From Solicoccozyma terricola (taxonomy: Eukaryota; Basidiomycota; Tremellomycetes; Filobasidiales; Piskurozymaceae), in contig BCLD01000002.1 of NCBI GenBank assembly GCA_001600875.1, positions 807,134 to 871,133 of the forward strand: 64,000 nucleotides of DNA, in the 5' to 3' direction. The notes under the pieces were generated by a model, which had not been told where the DNA came from, ran no database searches, and saw only the letters and a program-made list of their open reading frames with translations. The position numbers and the translations under genes are program-made. Positions 10,642 to 25,597 of the stretch are shown one piece after another. Positions within the stretch are counted from its first letter, which is position 1. Each line of letters opens with the position of its first letter.

Positions 10642-13600
10642 ATGTCACGTCGTTCAGGAGTACTATATCTAGGAGACTATGATCCAGAAGCAGAAGAACA
10701 AGATGAAGATGAACAAGTGAGTTATACGTTCACGGTCCAGGGTTCCCGGGGCGGCGGGGGGGCGGGGACCTCCACTTTCTCTCAAAGTCATCAACCATGG
10801 ATTGAGATAAACTGATTGTTACATCGTATACTTATAATCGTGATAGGAAGAGCATGGTGACGACTACGACAACGACGACGACGATATGGAAGTTGATTAT
10901 CAAGCTGCTTTAGAAGATCTTGAAACTGCTGTTCGATTAGGAAGGAGCGTGTATAACGGTGCCGATGCAGATGCCGATGCAGATGCAGATGCAGATGATA
11001 ACCCCGAAAACGAGCAAGAATGGGTAGATGAAGACGACGATGATGATGATGAAGATGATGGGGATTACATCGATGCAGAGGATATCGAATATATGGAAGA
11101 TGAGGAGGAGGATGAAGATGATGAGATGGATGGGGGTAATAGGAATGGAGGTGGAGGTCGAGGTGGAGATGGAGATGAAGACGGAGATGGAGATGAGGAT
11201 GGGGAGGAAGATGATGATGGTGATCAAATGTTCACTATTCAAGTTGGAGAGGAAGGAGGTGGTGTAGATGCTGCTAGTGCTTTAAGAAGTGAGTTTCTAT
11301 TATCCCATTTCCATCGGCGAGTTTGGAAACTGACAAATCACATTTTGTCTACTCCATCACTTGTACTTCGATTTCAAACCGAAAAAAAAAAAAACCAAAA
11401 CATCATCCATCGTCTGACCATTCATTGTCTATCCCTTCCATATCAACCCATCTCATCTCCTCCCATTCTCACCCATCCCCCGATCCTACCCAAATCATGA
11501 TCACGTCATCCTCCCACCTCCACACACTACGCGCCACACACCACACACCACACACCAGACCTAATCGCAAGACTCACAGGAACCTCAACAAATCCTTCAA
11601 CTGGTCCTATTATTTTACCTCCAGGTGCATTAAGAGCTTTATTAGAGAGTGGGACTTTAAGGACGACGTCTGGAGCTGGGATTGGAGGGAGGAGGAGGTT
11701 GGGAAGGAGTATTTATGGGGATGATGATGATGAGGATGATGAGGATGAAGATGAAGATGATGGTGAGTCTGGGTAATTTGAGAGTCGGGGTTTTTGGTAT
11801 GGGAGGTTTTTGCAATGTTAATATATGGTCGGGAAATTGAAAAAACCAACGCAGAACTACAAATTCCTGGATCTTTTAATTCAAGAACGTCAACAGCGAA
11901 TCGATCGACTCGTAGAACTCGTCAAAAGGGTTGGAATTGGTTTCCACTACGTACAAAACCAGTACAATCTGCACTTGAATTAAGTAGAGGTGGTGAATTC
12001 GGTCGTGTTGGTTTCCCTTCAGTATTAGAACGATTACCTATTTCGCCATCTTCATCACCTCCTCCGAAATGTGAAGAACAAGATGATAGAATGAAAAAGA
12101 AGAATCAAACGAAATTGAAACCTCCTGATACACCTGGAACCGAGGATATTACGAGAAGTGTAGATAACATGATAGAAGGTGAAGGAGAACGTAAAGAAAG
12201 GTTAGATGAGAGCTTGTATCCAGGTGTGAAACGTGGAATCAGGGGAAGAGGGTCGTGGGGGTTGGGAGAAGGGTGGAAGAAGGAGGTAGGAAGGGGAGTT
12301 TGGGGTGCAAGTGGAAGAGAGGAATGGGCGAGGGTGAGTGGGGTCGGTTTTTGGTTGAGTGGTTGGAGGTTAATGGGGACTGATCGTGGGTTTCCTTTTC
12401 GTCCGCATGGGGCATAGCATTGTGTTCCGAACTCGAATGGTACTATCGTTGCTACGTACAGTTCTTCCCCGTATATTGGAAAACACTCTCACGGTGAGTT
12501 TTTCTTTCTTTCATATTTCGCAGCCGTTTTTCACTCTCGCTGTGTCTGACATCCTCCCCCCCCCCCCCTTCTCCCTCTCCCAGATTGTTCATTCTTCTAC
12601 ACCGCAACTCAATCATTCCAACTCCATTTGTACTCCACAGAGGATACCGTGACTGCGCCGCCACCCCGCCCTCCACGCTCTCGACCACGCGGATTCCGAA
12701 GTGGTCGTCAATGGCTCGCCGCGCTTGATGATGATTACGATGAGGATGATTCTAGCTTGCGGAAAATCAAGACAGTTCAAGGTGTGGAAGGGAGATGGAC
12801 TGTTACGGATGCGGATTTGAGTAGGGATAACGAGTGGTAAGTCCCATGTCGATCAACAGGGAAAAAGTGAAAGCTTATGCAAGTGGTGTCGACAGGATGA
12901 TATACTCTTCCATTACTTCCAAGGTACACTTACTGCGCACAGCTGAGCATGAGGATGAGCATACGCAACTTGACTTCGGCTCAGGAGTAAACCGAAACAG
13001 CTTTTTCGGAGACGATGCGCTCAAGGTAAGCGAAAATCTGAATTGCACAGCTTCCGTTCCAGCCTTTTCATTGATCAAATTGTCACTGCGTCAGATCTGG
13101 TCGATTCGGTTCTCCGCTGATCAGAAGGAAATCGTGGCGGGTGCTGGCTCCGGTCAAATCATGGTATACGACATCGAGAATAGGAAACGCGTGCTGTGTG
13201 TGAACGCGCACCAAGAGGATGGTGAGCAGAGAGTGCAATCTGATCAAAATTGGACTCATGGCTGAAACCGTTGACTTTTCCACGCAGTCAACGGTGTCTG
13301 CTTCGCTGATGAGAGCTCTACCAATGTCATCGTGTCTGCTTCGGATGATGGTTACCTAAAGGTTTGGTGAGTCGTGACCTTGCGTACATGTGGGTGGGAC
13401 GTTCGTACTGATGGGTGGTGTTGCAGGGATCGTCGATCGTTGGCTTCTGAAACGCCGTCCGGTGTGCTTGTCGGGCATACCGAGTAAGTCTGACTTCTAA
13501 ACATCTTACATGTCAGTCACAAACTCACTCTTTCTTTCACAGGGGGATCACCTACGTAGCACCGAAGGGGGACGGTCGATACTGCGTCAGCAACGGCAAA

Positions 13601-14382
13601 GATCAAGCTGTTCGCCTGTGGGATCTGAGAAAGATGAGGAGCCATACTGAGGTGCGGGATGAGGATGCCACGATCTCTTATGGTCTTCGAGGCTGGGACT
13701 ACCGGAATGGCGTATACCGGAAACCGAGATACCTCGCCCATCCAAAGGATTGCAGCGTGATGACATATCGCGGGATGCATACATTGCGTACGCTCATTAG
13801 ATGCAATTTCTCACCGACCTCGACGACTGGCGGATCGTACATCTATACCGGCGGGTGAGTTGTTGAGGTTGCCGCTGGGACGACAGTGTGCTCATGGAGG
13901 TATGGCACACCCACAGCGCGAATGGAATCATCTACGTTTTCGCATTGGACGGCCGGATTGTGCAAGGTATGTCCTACCGCGTAGTTCCGGCGCATCCAGC
14001 ATATTAATGACAGACGATTGTTGCAGTCCTCGACCGGACACGCGCTGTACCTCTTCGTCAACAAGACGGCTCGTATTCGGATCCGTCCGCTCCACTCGCC
14101 AGCGATGCCATCAATTACGATCCAGACCCTCCGGGTGACATCAATTGCACGGTCCGAGACGTCAGGTAAATTTACTGAACGAGAGCTTCCAAGTCTCACT
14201 CTGACATCACCTCCCACAGCTGGAGCAGCGTAGAGCCGTCCCTTATATCCACTGCATGGGAGTACAGTCAATCTCGGGGCGGAAATGTGGCTGTTCACCA
14301 TTGGCGCGGCCTCGGCAAGGGCGGTCTCAACCGCTTGGAAGACTGGGTGGAGAAGTCTGCGGCGAACAGTCTCGATGAATGA
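10642..14382 (+). CDS. DCAF11: DCAF11/WDR23-like WD40 substrate receptor of CUL4-DDB1 E3 ligase
   Basis: Fourteen exons (10642-10716, 10847-11288, 11559-11762, 11855-12333, 12418-12493, 12584-12836, 12896-13025, 13095-13221, 13288-13366, 13427-13483, 13543-13854, 13917-13966, 14027-14165, 14220-14382) close in frame to 861 residues. The first ~230 residues are extremely Asp/Glu-rich. VPNSNGTIVATYSSSPYIGKHSHDCSF opens the propeller in the way typical of DCAF11, followed by WD repeats containing VWDRRSL and LWDLRKM, the D-x-R motifs that contact DDB1. The final segment VRDVSW...STAWE also matches the family. Likely role: nuclear or cytosolic receptor that selects proteins for CUL4-dependent ubiquitination. 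It shares its promoter with the XRCC2-like gene, whose human counterpart is also a genome-maintenance protein, but that link is only positional. Confidence 0.9.
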
Positions 14383-14567
14383 GAGGGCTGTCCGGTGTAA
14401 GTTGCTTTTTTTTTTTCGTAGACAGTAGTTTGTAGCTGGTTTATCTTTTGTAGCGTCTTCTCTCGGTGTGCAAACAGGATGTCATATACAGCTCGCGATA
14501 CAAAGGGTACAGGGTTACCCGATCAACTAGAAATACAACCAGAATCAGGCATCCCTTGGCCCATCCA

Positions 14568-15941
14568 TTAGAATATGCGCGAAGGTGCCAGTGCTGGCAC
14601 AGGCGGCACATTCTCCACATCCTCGGGCCCGAAGCGGAAATCGAACGCAGACAGACCTTGACTCGCAATACTCAGTCCCTTACCAGAGCGGCTGGAGTCT
14701 TGGTCGTTGAGTGACTCCTCTGCAGACTCGGCTGCCGCGGCAGAACCCTGTCGTGGTCCGGGAACGGGTGGAAAGGTGGACAAGATGCCGTCGTTGTTCA
14801 GTATGGAGGGACGATCCGAAGCGCGGGAGTCTGTAGAGTCGCGGGGACGGGGAACGGACGGGACCGCCGGTGCCGGGCTTGTAGCTGACGACACTGCCAT
14901 GCTGCGCACAGACATCGATGTGGGCAGCTGAGTTGCGGGGAAAGCCTCATTCTGACCTTCCGGTGATGGCGGGATGATCGGGAAGCTTCCAAGGAACGAG
15001 TCTGCGTCGCTACGCCCGCTCATCATGGACTCGCGAGACTGTCCGGCAGCTTGATTGATGAAGGCTGGCCGAGGTGGTTGCATATCGCCGCCACCCAGCC
15101 GAGGTTGGCCGACAAACACTTTGCGAGCCTCGCCGACGACGGCAACGTTGCGATCCGTGAAATAACCGGTGCCAAACGATGACATGCTATCCCTGTCATC
15201 ATCTCGACGAAGAGCGAGACTTCCCATGGAGAAGCGAAGGTCGCGAGGCTGATGTGCGGCGCTGCTTCCCTCCTGTTCGTGGTCTCCGAATGTTTGCTGG
15301 GAGGAGGTTTGGGGTAGGCGGGAGTTATCGGCGGAAGGAGTCGGGTGTTCGGACTTGCGATCGTCGAATGGGTCAGAGTTAGCGCTGCCGGGTGATCGGG
15401 CCGAGTATGGCGAGCGGACGAGGAGGGGGTTGTGGGAGCCACGTTGAGCTTGTGCTGCTGCTGTGTCGATCGAGAGGTGTTGAGGAGAGTTGTTGTTCCC
15501 TGATAATTGAACGACCTCGGCGAGCTGCCTCGTACCGAGCTGGACTTGACGACTTGTCAAGATCATCGGTACATCGACTCTAAGATCGGTCTGCGAGGAA
15601 AAGTAGCTTGGGGCGAACGAGGCAGTTGTGCGTGACGTCTGATACGAGTGGCGATTGTCGTTGTCTGTCATCGGAGCCCCACCAGGAGCTTGATTCCGAC
15701 CAATATACTCCAATCGATCCATCTCAGTAAACCTGCCCGGCCCACCACTCGGAGGCGGCATGCCACCCGCGACATTCAGTCTTAGATCCAAATCCGGCGA
15801 TCGTCTCGGTCTAGTTGGCGGACCAGCCAACGAATTACCACGGATATTCTCCAGTTCCCTTCGTGCAGCATCAAGGGCCATAGCACTATCCTTCTTCGCC
15901 TGTTCTGTCAGTCCCGTCACGCCAGCATTGTTCGTCGTGTT

Positions 15942-15975
<34 letters not shown>

Positions 15976-17262
15976 GCAGTCGTCGTCGGCGGTACGAACG
16001 CGATCGGGATGACATTCGTACTCCCAAAGCTCAGGGTATCGGTGAGGACACTTTCACGATCTGAGAATGGATTGAAACCGAGTTGATCTCTTGCAAGTTC
16101 CTCTCTGAATGATGTGGTTGCAAGATCCAGATCCCTTCCGCCCGAGCTCATCAACAGCCTATTGCTCGGATGAGAAGGATCCAAATTAATCTCCTCATCA
16201 CCCGAATAAACCCTGGTCATTCCCCCTCCACCCGACTCTTCACCCTCTCCATCTGCAACACCAGATTGACCCAACGTCCCATGTGGACTTCGTTGTAAAT
16301 GATTCCATTCAGCTTGTCCAGATCCGAATGTCAACGCGTCAAAACTCGTTCTGGTTGCTTCTCGTGGGAATCGTTCAGACGTCCCGTCCGCCGCTCGTTC
16401 TCTGTTGTTCAGAGATGGTGAGCGATTGTCGTGATCGACGACTCCAGCGGTAGGTGGAGCAGATGACAGATGGAATCCCGCCTGTTCGGCTTTCAACGTG
16501 GCTCTACGGATCGCTTCGACTTGTCGCATGTCTCGGTTCTGGTGGAGTGAGGAGTGAGTAGGGAGATGAAATGGATCCCGGAAGAAATCCACAAAGAAAA
16601 AAATAAATAAACAAAAAACCATTAGCCACGCCCAAAACTTCCGCCTCCAAAACCCTTCCCAAAACCCCTAAAAAGGAACACTCACCCTCCTTCTCCTAAA
16701 CCACCACCAAACTCCCAAACTCGCCACCATCAATAAAACCGCGACCACCACTCCCGCTATAATCCCGGGATTAACACTTGATGAACCCGTTGATGTAGAT
16801 TGATGAGGAACGCATTGAATCGTCGCGCATGTGTTGCAAGTTCTGTGCGAGAGGGGGTGGATGGGTGATGTGGGGTATTCAGCTTACTCATGTTAGGGGA
16901 AAAGAAAATTCACGAGAACGAAACGGGGAAGAGCGTGACAACCGGGGTTGGACTAGTGTAGAATGCAACGAATGGGTTTCATTTCTCTTTCTCCCATCCT
17001 AAACCTAACCAATCTCCCCATAACCCAATCTCGATAAAACCCACAACCCCCAACCACCAAAGAAAAAAAAAATCCCACACACTCACCTGGATTGCAACAC
17101 ACAATCCTGTCCAGATGCACAATTACAAACCGGTGTTGTATTCGGACATTGAATACAGTCATCTCTTTTGATAGCAAGATGTTCAAGATGTTCAATACGT
17201 TTGTTATAGGTTGAGGTTGAAGAAGATCGGGATGTATGGGATGAAGAGTGGTGTGAGAACAT
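14568..17262 (-). CDS. OPY2: Opy2-like membrane anchor of the HOG pathway
   Basis: Three exons (17087-17262, 16686-16842, 14568-16538) give 767 residues. Residues ~35-80 form a small cysteine-rich module (DCIQCP, VCNCASGQDC, TCNTCATIQC), the Opy2 N-terminal domain. A single transmembrane helix follows (GIIAGVVVAVLLMVASLGVWWW) with an RRRR stop-transfer signal, and the remaining ~650 residues form a disordered, Ser/Pro-rich cytoplasmic tail. The tail contains FNPFSD, a short conserved motif of fungal Opy2 proteins. In yeast Opy2 tethers the Ste50 adaptor to the plasma membrane so that Ste11 can activate the Hog1 osmostress cascade. There is no classical signal peptide; the Cys domain is expected to be extracellular. 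A poly-Thr/Ala tract sits mid-tail. Confidence 0.88.
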
Positions 17263-17407
17263 GGTGATGGTGTGGTGTGGGGTCGGGTCGGGTGGGGACG
17301 GGAGGAGTTGATTTATCGGGAATCAAATGAGGAGGTTTAGTCGATTTTGTAGAAAGGTTCACGGGGTTGAGGTGATTGAAAACCGGGTTAATCGATTAGA
17401 ACGAACG

Positions 17408-17414
<7 letters not shown>

Positions 17415-17477
<63 letters not shown>
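17415..17477 (+). repeat. (GA)n microsatellite
   Basis: Sixty-three nucleotides of uninterrupted GA about 150 bp upstream of the OPY2 start codon. On the transcribed (minus) strand it is a CT tract in the promoter or 5' leader, a common fungal core-promoter element as well as a polymorphic repeat. Confidence 0.95.
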
Positions 17478-17478
<1 letters not shown>

Positions 17479-18372
17479 AAGTGTTTGTCTGTGTATGTGT
17501 GTATGGGAGAGAGTCGAGAGAGAAGCTGAGAGAGTTGGATTGTAAGTGTATTGAAGACCAAAGAATTCCTCAATTCCCTCGTCGTCGTCGTCCGTCGTGC
17601 GTCCGTCCGTCGTTCGTTCGTTCGGTAGGTCGGTACTTCCGAAACTCGAACCGTTTATCCAACCTCGTCCTCCTACAACCGAATTCCTCGGAATATGAAA
17701 ATAGTTTCCCTTTTCCCTTTTTCCGTTTCACACCAAGTCTGTAATCCCTTGCAATATCTTTCTACCGCTTCTAAATCCCTAAATCCAACCTCCAAATCAC
17801 CAAGGTATTCCCTCCAATGTCCTTGTAAAAAAAAAACCCCCCGACCGGATCGTAAAACGTAACGAGCGTTTATTCCCTTCCCCACCCCAAGAAAGAAAGA
17901 AAAAACCGAGGATCCGAATCCAAAACAATTCCGAAGAGAATGCCAAAGAACCGTTCAAATCACCAATTCCACACCGACGAGTGTTAAAAAAGCCAAAAAA
18001 ACCCGCGCCGCCTAAACGGATAAGTTGAATTGTTAGAAAAAAAAACAAGTTTTGATGGTACGCATGCACCAAAGCTATCTTCCCCCTTTCAACCAACCCC
18101 CTTCCCGTGTGCGTGCGTGCGGGCGCGCGGGGGAGTGTTATACACAGCAAAAAAAAAAAACACTCACACCCCTACAACTCCTTTCAATTGAAACGGGTCA
18201 AAACGTAATCCAAACGCCGGAACGTAGACGAACGGATCCTTTGAAGGTTGAGTTGAGGTGTTTTGTTGTACCGTTTTCGTGTTTTGTATGAGGTGTGTGA
18301 AGGGGGAAGGGGGGAGGGGAGAGGGGGGGAGTGTGTGAGGTCGTTGTTGTGTGAGATCTGAACCTGCAGATC

Positions 18373-18654
18373 TGACGTGGGGGATGTGGGGGATGTGGAA
18401 GTGGTGATGTGGTGATGAACTTTGTCAAGAAATGTCAAGCAGAGCAATTGGGGAGAGAGCGGGGGGAGAGAGGGGGGGGGGGAACGCGATTAGACACGTC
18501 ATTGAACATGTATCACCGTACTCCGCACCACGTCATTCTTTCCCTCCTCCCTTATCAATTCCAATCCCCACCACGTCATTTTTCCCACCTCCTTATCAAC
18601 TCCCTTGCCACGTCATTTACCCTTAATTGATAAGCCACTCCTCCCGATGACGTG
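18373..18654. promoter_or_regulatory. Cluster of six TGACGTG/CACGTCA motifs
   Basis: TGACGTG lies at 18373 and 18648; its complement CACGTCA lies at 18495, 18529, 18572 and 18609, four of them extended to CACGTCATT. Six copies in 280 bp of the OPY2/PGM spacer is far more than chance for a 7-mer (about one per 8 kb on both strands). A CREB/ATF- or UPR-type bZIP factor is the expected reader; that is inference. Confidence 0.6.
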
Positions 18655-19063
18655 TGGGGCTCACACTCCATTCCATCTCCCCATTCCCCCCTCCCATTCA
18701 TCCATCCAGCCTCCTATTCATTCCATTCCATATACACAGTGAGCACAGAGCATCTTGAACCACGTTGCAGTATTACTCACACCTCTGTTCTCTGTCTTTA
18801 CCTCTGTTTGTTCAACTTGATCCCCCCCCTTCCTTGCTATTTTGCATTGAACGTGCGGTTTTCCCCCAACCCCCTCGTGGCATCATCTCCCACGTCGAAT
18901 CTACCCCCCGGACGGTCTTCCTTCCCTTTCATCGCCCATCTCCCCATTCCACCCCTCCATTCCGTTCCCCACCTTCTCCACCATCACATCCTCTCAATTC
19001 GAATCCCAATTCCATCCGGTGCCAGTATCACATCATCTCTCACCCCCCCCCCCCCCCCCCCCC

Positions 19064-19283
19064 NNNNNNNNNNNNNNNNNNNNNNNNNNNNNNNNNNNNN
19101 NNNNNNNNNNNNNNNNNNNNNNNNNNNNNNNNNNNNNNNNNNNNNNNNNNNNNNNNNNNNNNNNNNNNNNNNNNNNNNNNNNNNNNNNNNNNNNNNNNNN
19201 NNNNNNNNNNNNNNNNNNNNNNNNNNNNNNNNNNNNNNNNNNNNNNNNNNNNNNNNNNNNNNNNNNNNNNNNNNNNNNNNNNN
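19064..19283. other. Assembly gap (220 N)
   Basis: A run of 220 N preceded by about 21 C. It lies just upstream of the first recognisable PGM exon and may hide the start codon. Confidence 0.99.
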
Positions 19284-19360
19284 CCCACACACACATCCAC
19301 ATACATGGATCATTGAAAATGTTCAATAACAATATGATCCCCGTGTGAATTACCTTATGA

Positions 19361-22286
<2,926 letters not shown>

Positions 22287-22978
22287 AAAACTGGAGAGAA
22301 GAACATTTGCTGGATATTGGGCTGCATAAATAATCGAAATGTACAAAATACAATCGTTTGCTGTGATGGTCTGATGCACAACTTTCAGTCGTAGTTGGAC
22401 TACTCCGGACCCTTGACCTATCACGTTCGCGTCCATAGCTCTTCATGATATAATCCGCAATAATTCTCGTTTCACACGTGTATATATCTCCCTTCTCATC
22501 GCCAGGTGGTTGGGCCGAATGGTGTAGGAGTTGGATAGCACATGAGTTGCGAAGAGGTTTCAATGATAGGTGGAAGGGCTGGTCATGGATGCTCCGGCAT
22601 ATGACGAAGGCGGCGTTTCCCCCCGCCAATCTCCGGCGGGCGGACTGGACATCCCCCCCGCCGCCCCCCCCAAGGACTGGCGAGTCGAATCGATTCGAAC
22701 AACCGACGGTCGGATTTCGAGTAGCTCTCGGAAGGGTAGATCATTCACCGTAGCGGAACCATCCTGCAATATTTGACAGCGATGGACGGGGAAAACTGAA
22801 AGCGGCAAAAATCGTCCTCGATAACGCCGACGGAGGGGAAATTAGCATATCGGCCAGATGAAGGGTTAGTAACCAGATGGGGGCTATGGTCATGTCCCGA
22901 GCTTCTTCCATTCTGTGTCATGACATGCAATACGCTCTGTGCTAGCTAAAAATACACCGACGTCTCCCGTATCGACGT
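22287..22978. other. Convergent spacer PGM / SCOT
   Basis: About 690 bp between two 3' ends. GC-rich around 22600-22690 with a short CCCGCC...GGCGGG inverted repeat. Open frames of 60-120 codons are present, but none has a family resemblance or fits an exon chain, so I call no gene. Confidence 0.5.
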
Positions 22979-25074
22979 TTAGAATGATCCCAACTTCTCT
23001 GCCACCTTGAACTCCGCACCCGTTACTTTCCTCACATGCTCCAACTCGACACCCTCCGCAAGCTCTACCAGCGTCATGCCGCCATTCACTCTGTCCACAT
23101 CGAACACCGCTAGATCGGTAATGATCCTACTGACACAACGCTCGCCAGTCAATGGAAGTGAACACTGAGCGAGTACCTTTGGTTTGCCGTGCTTGTCGAG
23201 GTGGTCGGTGACTACTATCACTTTTGTCTCATCTGGGTTGGAAACGAGATCCATAGCTCCGCCCATTCCTTTCACGAGTTTACGAGGGATCATAAAGTTG
23301 GCCTGGTGGGATATATATCAGCGTTCTGCTCCATGGACCATTGGTGTTGGTATTTAAAACTCACAAGATCACCATTCGCTGATACCTCCATTGCTCCCAA
23401 TATCGACACATCCACATGACCACCTCTAATCATTCCAAAGCTTTCCGACGAATCGAATACCGATGCTCCTGGGACGAGAGTAACAGTCTCTTTTCCAGCG
23501 TTGATGATATCACTGTTCATTTCCCTTCTATCAGCATTCTCATCCCGGAAAAGACACGAGAAGTCATATAGAGAAGAAAAAAAATAACTCACGCATCGAC
23601 TTCGTCCAATGTGGGATACGGACCCATTCCTAAGATCCCGTTCTCAGACTGCAACCATACGTTGGTACCCTCCTCGAGATAACTCGCAGCCAATACCGGC
23701 ATTCCCACTCCAAGATTGCAATAATACCCATCTTTCAATTCTTTTGCGGCACGACGGGCGATTCTTTCTCGACGAATACGAGCAGCATCAGGTTTAACTT
23801 GCTCAGATGTTGATTCTCCGTCAGTTTCCGGGCGTAAAGTGAGGATTTCGATTTGTTTTGGAACGGTTGCAGGGACGATACGATCTACGTAGATACCGGG
23901 AAGGTCGATATCCATCGGTTCGATTTCACCGATTTCTACGATGTTTTCTGCCTATAAAAGGGGGTTGGATAGTTGTGGCGTGGTCAGTGATGAGAGTCAT
24001 GTGCTTGTATTTTGCTGACTCGGGCTTGAGACTTACCTCTACGATGGTCAACTTGGCTGCTCGCGCCATAATTCCACCAAACGCTCTCGTGGTATATCTG
24101 CGCCGTGCAATCAAAACAACGTAATCTCAGTCAGCACACGCCAAGACCCCTCTCTGGTCGTCAACAACCGTCATCTATCCCTACTCACCTAAACACACAG
24201 TTTCCGGCTTTATCGACCTTCCAAGCTCTAATGATCGCTACATCCCCTTTAATCGCCTTTTCCAACAAATACTTCTTCCCGTCAAACTCGTAAACGTCCT
24301 TCTTCACACCTGGGATCAAGACATCTTGATTACCCTGCGCGTCTTTCTTCGATAATAATTGTGGAATTCCACCTGTTTCAACCAATGTCCCTGCCCCAGT
24401 TCTAGTAAACATAGCTGGCATTCCAGCTCCTCCAGCTCTAAGTCGTTCCGCAATCGTTCCTTGTGGACTTAATTCCAATGCGATATCTCCTTCTAAATAC
24501 GCATTTTGTAGATTTTTATTCGTACCGACGTATGATAAGATCATTTTGGAAATTTGTTTGGTCAAGATTAAAGGTGCGAGTCCTGCTTCACCGGAGTTTC
24601 CAGCGTTGTTTGATACGACGGTGAGGTCTTGAATGGATGGATTAGTGGCTATGGCGTGAATGATTGTTTCTGCTGTTCCACAGACTCCGAAACCTGATAG
24701 GGAATTTAAAGGAAAAAAGGGAGACCACATCGTCAGCTGTCCACCGTCGTTCGTAGGCATGGTGTGGAAAGTTTTGACTCACCCGCAGAGAGTACCATCA
24801 TCCCACTCTTCAAATCAAAAATCGCTTCTTTCGCTGAATTCCATACTTTTCCGTTGTTAACACCAACAGCTGGAGTGCCGATTGCTTCTGCCTTGGATGT
24901 ATGGCTAGGTGGGATCGATTGTGTGTTAAGTTGGCGTGTGCGTTTGAATGCGGGGGTAGTTGTGGTGCACGAGAAATGAGATGGAAGACGGGTGGAGAGG
25001 GTGGAGAAGAGTGGTCGTGAGATGTGGGAGGTCGTAGCTTGACGAGCTGTTCTGGAGATGGAAGCGACCAACAT
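22979..25074 (-). CDS. OXCT1: Succinyl-CoA:3-ketoacid-CoA transferase, mitochondrial
   Basis: Six exons (24783-25074, 24189-24693, 24037-24097, 23593-23951, 23365-23512, 22979-23302) give 562 residues. The first ~50 are rich in Ser, Thr and Arg with no acidic residues (SISRTARQ...TRLPSHF), a mitochondrial targeting peptide. The alpha domain shows [15 protein letters not shown] and [20 protein letters not shown]. The beta domain carries the catalytic glutamate in [12 protein letters not shown], then [26 protein letters not shown] and [10 protein letters not shown]. It moves CoA between succinate and acetoacetate (ketone or acetyl unit metabolism). I chose ATG 25074; an in-frame upstream ATG at 25134 would put 20 residues before the targeting sequence. 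Divergent from the unnamed gene at 25598. Confidence 0.95.
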
Positions 25075-25597
25075 GATGTTTTCGTATGTGTGTGATGGAG
25101 TGTGAATGTCCAAGATGAAAGCTGAGTCTACCACCCCCCCACCTCCCCCCTATATACCTAACCTATACCCCACATCGTCGCAGCGACATCGCGCACTCGC
25201 ATGGCCGAATCATCGCAGACATTGTCCGTGTTGGGGTGCGGAGTGTAATGGAGTATGACCATCGGAGTTACCCTGTCAATCTCCCAGTGTCCCAGTTTCA
25301 TCGTCACCACCGTCTCCGTCCCTCGCCACCGTCCCCAACCTCGCTCCCGTTCGGCCAATTGTAACCTCCGACGGCCGTAAGGACGAGATCCAAGACATTT
25401 AACCTTTTTTTTTTTTTTTTTCCGGCCGACGGCCAGGTACAGAAGTAAACAACCACGCCACCGCCACCGCCACCGCCGCACACGTGCCAAGATTATCACG
25501 TGACGCAGAAAGTTGGGAAGGTTAGGTCACCCCAAACCCCCCACACTACCACCACGACCACCCCCCCCTCCCCCGGGCTCTCCTACCAACGAATGAC
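25075..25597. promoter_or_regulatory. Divergent promoter with two CACGTG boxes
   Basis: The spacer between SCOT and the next gene carries CACACGTGCC and ATCACGTGAC about 15 nt apart near 25480-25505. CACGTG is the core for bHLH factors such as Cbf1-type proteins. Also present is an 18-T run near 25405. No exon is visible. Confidence 0.5.

Noticed and set aside
18652..19348. Frames running through the N gap at 19064-19283
   Set aside because: They exist only because N is translated as unknown residues; the sides are poly-C and promoter sequence.
22478..22776. Small GC-rich frames between PGM and SCOT
   Set aside because: Short, Pro/Ser-rich, no splice chain, in a convergent 3' spacer.
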